A DNA stretch of 64,000 nt. Source: Macrostomum hystrix. Its lineage: Eukaryota; Platyhelminthes; Macrostomidae. The notes beneath the pieces are model-generated. The model was not told where the DNA came from and ran no database searches. It saw nothing but the letters and a program-made list of their open reading frames with translations. The stretch's first letter is position 1. Each line of letters opens with the position of its first letter. The position numbers were made by a program, and so were the translations under genes. The DNA lies in contig CATNEN010000039.1 in assembly GCA_950097015.1 (NCBI GenBank), forward strand, positions 18,841,501 through 18,905,500, read 5' to 3'. This document shows positions 30,153 through 43,200 of this stretch, piece by piece.

Positions 30153-33100
30153 CTGCATGGAGATTGGCTTAGGATGTAGAATAATCTGATCAAAGGGCCA
30201 GTGCCCGGGGTGAGTGGCAGAGCGGTCTAACGCGTTTGTCTTTTGCATTAAGGTCCTTGAGTTCGATTCCGCGGCGAGGCCACATTTTTTGGGGCGCTTG
30301 GGAATGCTTCGGGATGAGAATTATTTTGGGCTTGTGCTATTTACACCCCTTGAGAGTGTACACTGCCTCACGATGAGAAAGTCAGGGCAGATGTACACAC
30401 CTGTGTGAGCGTATGCCAGCGTACAGTATCTGTGTGAGTGTGTGCTCCGGAGTCAGCGAAATGGGCAGAATTGCCTCCTCGATGGCTGCGGCTCTATAGT
30501 CACTAAATGGTGTGCCATTGCCCGCAGCCCTCCTGCAATTATTATAATTATTATAAAGGGCTAACTCTTGAACCCAAGGTGCTCACCATGCCTGCTTCTC
30601 AGCCCGCTGACAGCGGAGCACCGGTTGCTCATCGGACCGGCGAACGGACTGTTGGAGTCGCGCGACTGAACATGGAAGCCTTCCAAGCATCGCATGATTT
30701 CGGCGAAGCTTGGCCGATGGCTGGGGTCGTTCTTCCAGCACATCAGCATTAAATGATAGCTGCAAATTGGCAATTACGTAACAGAAGCTTTCAAAATCGA
30801 CCCTTTGATAAACGATTTCTGGCCTTTTTATACACGGATTCTGTTAAATATGGTTCAATTTGGGCATAATAATAATAATAATTCTAGGAGGACTGCAGGC
30901 AAAGGCACATTATTTAGTAACACTAGACCTGCAGCCAGCGAGGAGGCTCATGCCCATTTGGCTGACTCCTGAGCACACACGCACACAGATACCGCACGCA
31001 GACACACACTCACACAGGTGTGTACATCTGCCCTGACTTTCTTATCGTCAGGTAGTGTAAACTTCACTGTGCCTTGGAGGTTGGCCCTCGAGGGCTTAAA
31101 TCGCACGAAAAGCCCCAAGCCTTCACTCCGCGGCTGCGCCCCAAATAAATGTGGCCTCGCCGCGGAATCGAGTTTAGGGACACTCGGTGCGAGAGGCAAT
31201 CGCGTTAGACCGCTCTATAGAAGTTCTATTGATCCTTAAATAGTTGAGTACAACTGCACAAGTAGATCAAATTCTTCTTGTTAATAAAATTCATCAGCTC
31301 ATGGCGCTACCTTTAGAAATTAACGCCTTCGTCCAAGGTTTGATAGATTACTGCCGGTGTCACTGAAGACTCTGCGTGCTTGTTTGACATGCAACTTACG
31401 CTCATATGAGCCGCCCCCCAAGGTACAGTGAGAGATTAAAAAAGAAGTCTCACAGCGGTTCCGGCGCATTCGACGGTTGCTCAAGGATGCCACCGCCTCG
31501 AACATAGCGAAGCACTTCGCCGTTCGATTTGCCTGCGTACGGCTGCTGTCCTAGCGTCAGGGACTCCCAGCAGAGCACACCGAAGGCCCTGCAGTTTGTC
31601 GGTTGGCACACGAAACTCTTTAGCGGCTACCTAATAGCTACCTAGCCAATAGCCACCCACATATGTGGTTTTATCTATCTACCAATTACAATCGGAATTA
31701 AGTCAATTGCAAAGTTAAGGTCAAAGTCAAGGTCTAGTCAAGGTCTAGTCAAGGTCAAGTTTCAAGCATCCATACCATACATCCGACTGAGTGGAGAACA
31801 CGCCGTCAGTTAAGGCCTCCGGAGACATCCACCGCACTGGAAGCATCGCTCTACCGACGTCTTTCTTATAATACTCGCTCCGGTACACATCTCTGGCCAA
31901 ACCGAAGTCGCCGATTTTAACTAAAAGTTCACCACAGCGCTGCGTCACTAGGCAGTTCCTGGCGGCGATGTCGCGATGAACGAACTTTTGCGCTTCCAGG
32001 TAGCAACAACCGTTGGCAACGTCGAGAATTATTTTGACGACGCTGGCCAGCCCCAGTTTGGCGCAAGGATCGCTCGTGCAACCGCGAGATCGACGCAGGA
32101 AGCCCAGTAGGTCGCCACCCTCCATGAGCTCGAGCAGCATGAAGTGCGGATCGGAGTCGACGCAAACGCCGAGGCAGCGCACAATGTGCCGATGGTCAAA
32201 GCGCGACACCAGTGCCGCTTCACGTAAGAAGTCGGCCTTTTCCTGCGCATTGGCCGTCTTCTTCACCATCTTCACGGCGCAAGGCAGCTCCTCTTCGTCA
32301 TCTTCCACGGATGCCCCGTGTGGGTGCTTGCGTGGAGCGGAACTGCGCAGACGTACGAATCCCTCAAATACCTGGCCAAACGCTCCGGAGCCCAGGAAGC
32401 GGACAACGTTCACCTGACGCTTGGAGACGCGCGTCATAACAGCGAGAAGACTTCCGGCGGCGGCGGCAACAGCTGCGGCGTCTGGCGTTGGCTGCTGACG
32501 ACGCAAAGCGTCCTGCAGTCGACGAAGCTCGTCCTCATCGGATGTTACGCCGAGGTCAACGTACTCTTGCGACAGTACTGGCGCCAGGGGAATTTGTACA
32601 GTGGTTGGCTTCGGGCTGCGCTCTGAATCGAAGAAGATAATTATTTTTAAGGTGCCTTAGTATCGCAAGGTATATTCACGTCATGAGCGTTACTTACTGC
32701 ATAGGAAGTAGGCAAGCAGTGGTAGCGAGCCGAGCAGCAGTATAACGAGAGCGCCCAGCAGCATCAGAGTGACGAGGCTCAGACCGACGTCTATGATTTT
32801 TTATATGGATGCGCTTGAAAACATTGCCTCGAGTTTTGCTATTAAGAAACTAAGGAGCATGTATCTTAAATCTAACTTCACAAAACGCACCTGAGTAGCG
32901 CACAGCGGATGCAGCAACTGGGATCGGTACTGGCGAGCTAGGAGCACTCTGACCCATAATGTTGATGGCGATAATTTGAACGGCGCCAGCCCAGGAAAAT
33001 GCGCTGCTGTCGCTAAGGAAGCGAGTGAGATTTGGCAGCCGTTTCGAGTAAACGATGGTGCCGTCCGATGCGTTGGCGGCCACCAGCGACAGCTCGTAGC

Positions 33101-36100
33101 CGAGCACAGCAGCTCCGTTGCCATTAGCCGCTTCCCAGTAGAGGCCCATTTTTTCATCGAAACGAATTTTGGATGGCGGATCGGGTGGCGTCGCTGTTGG
33201 AGGTCCCACAGGTGCGACAAAGTTCGTCGCGATTAATAATTAGACATTTTTCTCTTTAATAATAATGTAAAAACATAATTAAGGTCCTAAGCAGGGATAG
33301 TATGAAAGACCTGAGCTGTGACATTCTGAAGTCCCTACGGAGTGACATTACGAAGGCCCATGGAGTGACATTCTGAAGTCCCTAGGGAGTGACATTATGA
33401 AGACCCACGGAGTGACATTCTGAAGTCCCTAGGGAGTGACATTATGAAGACCCACGGAGTGACATTCTGAAGTCCCTAGGGAGTGACATTATGAAGACCC
33501 ACGGAGTGACATTCTGAAGTCCCTAGGGAGTGACATTATGAAGACCCACGGAGTGACATTCTGAAGTCCCTAGGGAGTGACATTATGAAGACCCACGGAG
33601 TGACATTCTGAAGTCCCTACGGAGTGATATTCTAAAGTCCCTAAAGAGTGACATTAAGAAGGCCCACGGAGTGACATTCTGAAGTCCCTACGGAGTGACA
33701 TTATGAAGGCCCACGGAGTGAAATTCTGAAGTCCCTACGGAGTGACATTCTGAAGGCTCTACGAAGGGACAGTAGAAAATCAGTTATATGATCATACCAG
33801 AGTGTACTTTTTATCCTACCTGCACTTCTAAATCGACATCCAACCAATCTTTCACTCGACTGGGTGCCTGGCAAACTGATAATTGGCTCGTAGACTCGAC
33901 CTGGTAGCAGTTTGGCACTGAAGTTCAACTTAAGTTGAATACCTGAACGGCGATTATGAATGAAGAGTTGAATTAAAACCCTGAGAAGAATCTCATTTGT
34001 TTCTAAACAGCACTCACCGCCGTCTAGTCCGGAGGCGAACATTTCCACGCTGGTTGGCGCCAGAATATTTTCCGAAGAAGTTTCCTAATAAGGGTAGACA
34101 TTTTTCTTTCTAAATATATATGAAACAGTTCCTAAAAGTTGCATTCCTGAACACTTATTTAATAATTACACAGGCATTCCCTACATAGTCTTTACTTCCC
34201 TACATTCCCTACATTCCACTGACCTGATTCTCATCATTCCACTGGCCTGATTCTCATCATTCCACTGGCCTGATTCTCATCATTCCACTGACCTGATTCT
34301 CATCATTCCACTGGCCTGACTCTCATAATTCCACTGGCCTGACTCTCATCATTCCACTGACCTGATTCTCATCATTCCACTGGCCTGACTCTCATCATTC
34401 CACTGGCCTGACTCTCATCATTCCACTGGCCTGATTCTCATCATTCCACTGGCCTGACTCTCATCATTCCACTGACCTGATTCTCATCATTCCACTGGCC
34501 TGATTCTCATCATTCCACTGACCTGATTCTCATCATTCCACTGGCCTGATTCTCATCATTCCATTGACCTGATTCTCATTATTCCACTGACCTGATTCTC
34601 ATCATTCCATTGACCTGATTCTTATCATTCCACTGACCTGATTCTCATCATTCCACTGGTCTGACTCTCATAATTCCACTGGCCTGATTATCATTATTCC
34701 ACTGACCTGATTCTCATCATTCCACTGGCCTGATTCTCATTATTCCACTCACCTGATTCTCATTATTCCACTGACCTGATTCTCATCATTCCACTGGCCT
34801 GACTCTCATAATTCCACTGGCCTGACTCTCATCATTCCACTGACCTGATTCTCATCATTCCACTGGCCTGATTATCATCATTCCATTGACCTGATTCTTA
34901 TCATTCCACTGACCTGATTCTCATCATTCCACTGGCCTGATTCTCATTATTCCACTGACCTGATTCTCATCATTCCACTGACCTGATTCTTATCATTCCA
35001 CTGACCTGATTCTCATCATTCCACTGGCCTGACTCTCATAATTCCACTGGCCTGATTCTCATTATTCCACTGACCTGATTCTCATCATTCCACTGGCCTG
35101 ATTCTCATCATTCCACTGGCCTGATTCTCATCATTCCACTGACCTGATTCTCATCATTCCACTGGCCTGACTCTCATCATTCCACTGGCCTGATTCTCAT
35201 CATTCCACTGGCCTGATTCTCATCATTCCACTGACCTGATTCTTATCATTCCACTGGCCTGATTCTCATCATTCCACTGGCCTGACTCTCATCATTCCAC
35301 TGGCCTGATTCTCATCATTCCACTGGCCTGACTCTCATCATTCCACTGGCCTGATTCTCATCATTCCACTGACCTGATTTTCATCATTCCACTGGCCTGA
35401 TTCTCATCATTCCACTGGCCTGACTCTCATCATTCCACTGGCCTGACTCTCATCATTCCACTGGCCTGATTCTCATCATTCCACTGGCCTGACTCTCATC
35501 ATTCCACTGGCCTGATTCTCATCATTCCACTGACCTGATTTTCATCATTCCACTGGCCTGATTCTCATCATTCCACTGGCCTGACTCTCATCATTCCACT
35601 GGCCTGATTCTCATCATTCCACTGGCCTGACTCTTATCATTCCACTGACCTGATTCTCATCATTCCACTGGCCTGACTCTCATCATTCCACTGGCCTGAC
35701 TCTCATCATTCCACTGGCCTGATTCTCATCATTCCACTGGCCTGACTCTCATCATTCCACTGGCCTGATTCTCATCATTCCACTGACCTGATTTTCATCA
35801 TTCCACTGGCCTGATTCTCATCATTCCACTGGCCTGACTCTCATCATTCCACTGGCCTGATTCTCATCATTCCACTGGCCTGACTCTTATCATTCCACTG
35901 ACCTGATTCTCATCATTCCACTGGCCTGACTCTCATCATTCCACTGGCCTGACTCTCATCATTCCACTGGCCTGATTCTCATCATTCCACTGGCCTGACT
36001 CTCATCATTCCACTCACCTGATTCTCATCATTCCACTCACCTGATTCTCATCATTCCACTCACCAGATTCTCATCATTCCACTCACCTGATTCTCATCAT

Positions 36101-37232
36101 TCCACTGACCTGATTCTCATCATTCCACTGACCTGATTCTCATCATTCCACTCACCTGATTCTCATCATTCCACTCACCTGATTCTCATCATTCCACTCA
36201 CCTGATTCTCATCATTCCACTCACCTGATTCTCATCATTCCATTGACCTGATTCTCATCATTCCACTGGCCTGACTCTCATCATTCCACTCACCTGATTC
36301 TCATCATTCCACTCACCTGATTCTCATCATTCCACTCACCAGATTCTCATCATTCCACTCACCTGATTCTCATCATTCCACTGACCTGATTCTCATCATT
36401 CCACTGACCTGATTCTCATCATTCCACTCACCTGATTCTCATCATTCCACTCACCTGATTCTCATCATTCCACTCACCTGATTCTCATCATTCCATTGAC
36501 CTGATTCTCATCATTCCACTGGCCTGACTCTCATCATTCCACTGGCCTGACTCTCATCATTCCACTGACCTGATTCTCATCATTCCACTGGCCTGACTCT
36601 CATCATTCCACTGGCCTGACTCTCATCATTCCACTGGCCTGATTCTCATCATTCCACTGGCCTGACTCTCATCATTCCACTCACCTGATTCTCATCATTC
36701 CACTCACCTGATTCTCATCATTCCACTGACCTGATTCTCATCATTCCACTGACCTGATTCTCATCATTCCACTCACCTGATTCTCATCATTCCACTTACC
36801 TGATTCTCATCATTCCACTGGCCTGATTCTCATTATTCCACTCACCAGATTCTCATCATTCCACTCACCTGATTCTCATCATTCCACTGACCTAATTATT
36901 ATCATTCTACTGGCCTGATTCTTTAATTATTATCCTTTTAGAAATCCATTTTATAGATAATAATAATGTAATGAAGAAATATAATTTAGCTACCCGTAGC
37001 AGCATGGTGGTATTGGACTCTGCTGGCCTGTACACCTCAGCAGTAACGTAGCCGACTGATACGCCAGTTAGTGAGGCCATGATTGACGTCGAGTTGTAGC
37101 ACAGACGTCTGAAGCCAGATTCAATCACGACCGATAGACCTCTTCCAACCATGGATCTCGAAGTGCGTTGCATTTGACCGTTTGCGCGCTCGACTAGAAC
37201 TGAAGCTAGACTATAGTTGATCGACCTCTGGC

Positions 37233-37267
<35 letters not shown>

Positions 37268-40200
37268 CTTGCAGCCACAGGGCCAAGCACAGGCTCAGGC
37301 AGAACAGAAAATATTCGAACTAATGACCTGTCGACAGCTGTGTCAGGCACTTCGCAGAGAACCAGGTCGTATTGTGCCAAGTGTTGCTTTGCAGTGCCTG
37401 GGGCAGACAATAAAGTTACCTTAGACCTTGATAATAAATCGATAAAAGTAATATCGATTCTACTAGTAAAAAACAGCTTGGAGCGTAATCCTAGATTTTC
37501 GACTAACCCGTGATGGGCAGACAAGCGCAGATACTTCCAACACTGGACACTTCGCAGAGTTCCCAGGAGCCTCTGCGCAGCAAAAGCGAGGCGTTCAGGT
37601 CGACATCAGTGTCACACAGAGCCCAGTCAGACGGGTGCTGCCTGAGTGAATCGCTGCAGTCGGTGAAGTCACGCTGTGAATAGGAGCCAACAGCGAAACG
37701 GCTTAAAGAATCGCTGGGGATCAGGTGGTCGAGGTTCAGCGACTGGTAGTTGCCGCTTGCTCGACGGAACCGTATCTGCCTGAAAGCGGCAAAATGCAGC
37801 TTTTTTAAAATGCGGCGCAGATCAGTAAAATCCAAAGAAAAAATAGTATTGTCATTACTTCCCCTTCTCTCTGTATTTGTTTACGCACGCGCGTCTTCGT
37901 ATTGCACTTTCGCCTCTCTCCCTCAATATGTTCAACTTCTTAGCTGCCATTCACTTATCTATCCTTTCCTCGTCTCTGATTGGCTAGCTGCTCGTGTCTC
38001 TCTTTCCTCACTCCCTCCTTCTCAGTTCTTACCCTCTGAACCGTCCTTATCTATTTGTTAAAATATTTGATCCTCGGTCCAAAGGCCTTGCCGTTTTTGA
38101 TTCGCTCAGTGCTGTAAAGACTGGCTCTTAATTCTAAGACTCGATTTTCTAAGAACCACAGTTATTAATACTCGTATATTAATATAGATTACATCTAACC
38201 AGCTGGGCCAGATGTGAATCTAGTGGCTTGTAGCCCTGAGGTTACTACACATTCGGACTTTTAGCCAAGAGGTCTAGAGTTCGACTCTCAGCCTAGAGAA
38301 ACAATTCTTGTTCTTAAGTAAAACACTTAATCACTTAAGCGCTTCAGAACGAACCTGTCAACAACTAGCAGTTCAACATCGTCTAGCTGCCCGACGGTAT
38401 CCAGCACGACCGTGGCCTGCGGCAACCGGCCAAACTCGATCAGCATGAGGCGTGTTCGCTGCGGCGAGCGCAGAGAAGTGGCAGATTCTAGCCAGAGCAG
38501 GTTGTCTCTGAGCCAATCGAAGCCCATCCAGTAGATGAGAATGCTGTCCTAAATGAGGTTGGGGATAATTGATGAGACCATAAAATCCTTGGTTGATTGG
38601 AAGCTGTGTCCGAGCACTTTATGTTCATAAGGGTCATGACTTTTGTCATGACTAATGTCATGACTTTTTCGAGTGATAAATGGCGTTGGTTCGGTTCGGA
38701 TAGGTTCAGACTAATAATTTACTCTTTTAAGATGCAGACGGCACTCACATTCGACATTGGCCGACTGTAGATTGACTCTCTGCCTGGCTGATCGACAGGT
38801 GATAAGAACACCTGACGCCCGATCGCGTAGAACATCAAAGCGTGGTGGCGCTTCACAACAAAGGCCGTCACGTCAGACAGTCGGACTGGGGTCGCTCCAG
38901 CGCCTACCTGCTCATAGACCAGGTCGCGGCTCTGACCGCTAACGTCGACTTGCTTGTCCGTTGTCACGCGGAGGCTGTCAGTTCGATCGAAACTGCCACC
39001 GTCCGAGCAGGCGTTCGGTCGCTGCTCGCTGCTTTCATCGCTGACGGTGCAGCCGCGGGAGTTGCATGCGGCGACGCTGAAGCAGGCGATCTGGTCGGCA
39101 CTGTCTAGCGGGGCGCCGAAGCAGCTGCGCTGGCGACCAATGCGGTGCTTGGACCAGCGCTGGCCGAAATCGCTGCCCGGCGACCTGCTTGTCACTCGCA
39201 GCGTCACTTGGTACTCTTGCACAGGATTGGCTCGCGAATTTGACTGATCGGGTGGGCTCCAGCACAGCTGCACGTCGGCTGCGCCACTGCCTGAAGGCTT
39301 CGGGTGTCGATACACGGAAAGGCTGACCGGTGGTTTCGGTGCTGCGGAATGTGGTGTGGTGTGAGACGCCTGCGGATCCATCGATGTGAACCAATGAAAA
39401 ACCTAGAACTTTTCATGCCTATTTTTCGACTTCATTTCGACTTTGCACTCAGAGAAAGAAGCCTAAACCTTTGCCACTAGTCCACTTCTCCTGCCTCTAT
39501 TCACTCAAATATTGAGTCTAATTAAAACAAAACCAAGATGCCAAAAAGGACTAGAATAATATCGAATGAATTTTAATCCACTCAATTCACCCATCCACAA
39601 CTTAACCCACGTGACAACCGAAACGGAGTCGAAGGTAAGAAGTAAAAAATTTTGTGCTTGAGAAAAGCTATTTTATCTTAACATCCCTCTTAGTAAGTTT
39701 ACATCCATCTGATAGGCTGTATGTTGGACCACCTGACTACAAGAAAATATATGGAAAACTTAATAATGTCAGCAATAATAATTATAATTGCAGGAGGGCT
39801 GTGGACAATGGCAATCATTTTGTGACACTAGACCCGAAGCCAGCGAGGAGGCAATTCTGCCCATTTCGCTGACTCCTGAGCACACAAGCACTCAGATAAC
39901 GTACGCAGGCACACGCTCACACAGGTGTGTACATCTGCTCTGACTTTCTCATCGTCAGGTGCAGTGCACACTCGAACTGTGCCTTGGAGGTTGGCCCTCA
40001 AGGGCGTAAATTGCACGACAAGCCCCCAAGCCTTCTCTCCGCGGCTGCGCCCCAAATGAATGTGGCCTCGCCGTGGAATCGAACTTAGGGACCTTGGCGC
40101 GAGAGGCAGACGCGTTAACCGCTCTGCCACCGACCCCATATTGAAAAATCTTGAAAACATGACATCTTGAAAAGTGCAACAGCAGGAAAAATATTAAAAT

Positions 40201-43200
40201 ATTAAATTCGAAATTATGAAAGTCATCAGAGCTCATCAGAGACAAAACTACTTACATAATTAAAATAAATATAAATCTAGTTAGAAAGACAAGTCGTTCA
40301 TAAAATAATTTAAACACGGTGATATCAATGCTCTCTGGAGTTCAAGACGGCAAAAACATCAAGTTTGCATCGTGGTAAAAAATCTGCTGACCCCGCTTAC
40401 CCGGAGATCTAACCTGATTAAGCCCCTAAATTAAGTCCTCTCACCAGCTATTGGCGCTACCATGGTCAAGTTGAGCGTCTGCGAGCTGCTGGCCCAGGCG
40501 GTCACCGGTGTGACCTCCAGATGAACCACAGCCAGAGGCCGCACCCCAGTCTGACGTAGCCAGCTGCGATCCAACAGCGCTACTAATCGATTTCTGCCGT
40601 CGATTTCTAGACTGACCAGGTACCGGGTTAGGCCAGGTGGCGACGATTCCGGCCATTCGACGTGCAAATCGCCGTCAATCGAAAATCGTTTTGTAACCAG
40701 AGACGCATTTACCGGTGTCGGAATCACCGACAGATTGCGTCTGATCAGCGCATTCAGCAAATCTGACGGGAGTTTTAAGTGAGTACTGATTAATGTTGCT
40801 CAGTATTTTTAGTTGAGCACTTGTAGTCCCAAATTGGGTGTTCTCAAGTCGTCTGCACCCTCCTGTTCAGCGCTCGAACGAACGAACCAATACGCTATGA
40901 AGTCCAGTTTAAAACTCTTTGCTCCATTAAAATTTTATCGGACAAGTTTTGTTTTTTAGCAACCTCGAGGTAACTAACCAGATTCTGGGCCTCTGACGAC
41001 AGCGAAGGGCAAAGACGACCGCTGCTCCAGCAGGAACGAGTCGTTGTAGTAGTTGCCGCCACCGCGGCCGCCTTTGCTGTCGCCCAGTGACATAACACTG
41101 ATACCATTGCGGTGGCTCCAGAGCACCTTGCTGCCAAGTACCTGAAGCTGAGAGTAGCGGTCGAATGGTCGAATAGTTGCCACAAAACTAGCAGCACTAG
41201 CGGAGCAGTTGACTTCGCCGAATGCAGCCTGAACCGTCAACTGGGAGTAGAAGAGAGCCGCAGAGTCGCCGCCATCGAACAAAGCATAGTACAGTCGATG
41301 CTGTCTTTCCAACTGACGACCGCCTTTGATGGCCAAGTTAAGCGCCAATAGTTCGTCTGAGTCTTCTACGTGAACAGCCGATATGTAGGCTGATACCTGT
41401 CGCTGAGGCAGGGCCAGTAGGAGGCGCTTAGCTCCGCCGCTGAGACTGCCGGCCCACACCTGGCTTGTGGTGCTCCACAGCAGCATTGCGCGCGACGTCA
41501 GCAGAGTGAAATGCGTCGCCGTTGTTCGATGGAGAAGCCTTTGACTACCGTCTGGCTGAGTGCGGTAGATCTTTGAAGCGGTTGATAATGCATAGCTTGG
41601 TACAGCCGCAGTTATTACATCGCACATGTGGGTCAGTGGCAGACTGGTCTAACGCGTTTGTCTCTCACACCAAGGTCCCTGAGTTCGATTCCGCGACGAG
41701 GCCACATTTATTTGGGGCGCAGCCGTGGAGAGAAGGCTTTGGGGGCATGTCATGCAACTTACGCCTTTCAGGGCCAACCTCCACAGCACAGTAAAAGTGC
41801 ACACTGCACCTGACGATGAAAAAGTCAGAGCAGATGTACTCACCTGTGTGAGCGTATGCCTGCGTACAGTATCTGAGTGCGTGTATGCTCAGGAGTCAGC
41901 GAAATGGGCAGAATTGCCTCCTCGCTGGCTGCGGCTCTATAGTCACTAAATGGTGTGCCATTGCCCACAGCCCTCCTGTAAGTATTGTTTACATGACCGA
42001 GTAATTGACATTTGACTGCCCCAATTCGAGTTAAGATGCGAATTCCAGGATTTAGTTAACAGTCTAAAACTCTCAACACTTGGTAAAAACCTCTCCTTTA
42101 GAAGTTGGAGGCAAATTGCACAGTTTAGGATTTCATAAAAATTTTGGTCTGGAATTTCCGTGCTCACCGAGGCCTCGTCGCCAATCCAAAAAAGGCTGCC
42201 GCTCAGCCATTCGTAGTCGATGTGCCGCGCCCTCAAGCCCAAGGCCCCGCGGCCCTGCTGACAGCCGGCGTCATCGAATTCAGTTCGAAACCAATCGCCT
42301 GCATCGGAGCCGATCCAGACTCGGCTGGAACCCATGACGCTCATGTCTGGAGGGGTTCGTTGCAATACCGTCAGCTTGTTTTTGCTAATTGAATACGCTT
42401 GTACTAAAAAATTCGGGACGACTGTTAAAAAATAGTCATTGTGAACTAAGTGTACTAAGTCAGTGCGTATAGTCAGTTGGTGACAAGGGTTGAAGGTCCA
42501 CAAGGTCCGCCTAGGAGAGGGCCGGTATAGACAGCCTTCTGTGTGTGGGCGTCATTGAACGCCTGACAAAGTTTTACTGAGTTGCAGTGCTCATCGGCGT
42601 ATGGAGGCACTAATTGGTGTTGTAAATGCGTTTGAGCTTTTCTGGGAGAAATCAGACTTTTTGTCAGAACTGCTGAATAGCTACGTTTTGGGAACGTGGC
42701 GACTTGTTCTTGGTTTAGAAGGTGCATACCAAAAACTTTGCCCGTGTTATAGTTTTAGAATGTGTCGGAGGATAAATTCCTCTCTTTTTACTTCTACTGT
42801 AAGAAGTGCCCGGTAACGAAAACTGGATGTTTGGTAAATCTGCGTGTTCCGTGTCGCAAGAAACTCACAGGCCGGATAATGCAGCCAGCTGGTCTCCTGA
42901 CAGGCCCTCAGGCGCGGCTCCGTCAAGGACGTCTCATTGAACTCCAGCAGTGCCAGCCGATGGGCGGAGCCGCCACCAGCTGCGGGCAGCATCGCGAACA
43001 GGCCGAGCCTCTGGGAGTCCCGCTGACGAGAACAAACCACAGGCCGGCTCCACGCAGCCTCGGCTTCGCTTGGTGGCAGAGTTGGCGGCTGGTCGTAGTA
43101 AGCCACAGCTGAGACTGTGGCTGTGGGAGCAGTCAGTGGAAAATTGACAACCTGCCAGGTGTCTGATGAAGCGACTGCTGCTGGCTCCAGCACCGGTTGG

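Noticed and set aside
30210-30285. Functional tRNA gene
   Set aside because: The head has A and B boxes but cannot form a full cloverleaf and is attached to the SINE body present in other copies.
37840-38040. Third copy of dispersed repeat family A
   Set aside because: Shares only a pyrimidine-rich character, TGTTTAC and GATTGG with the other two; ordered similarity is not convincing.
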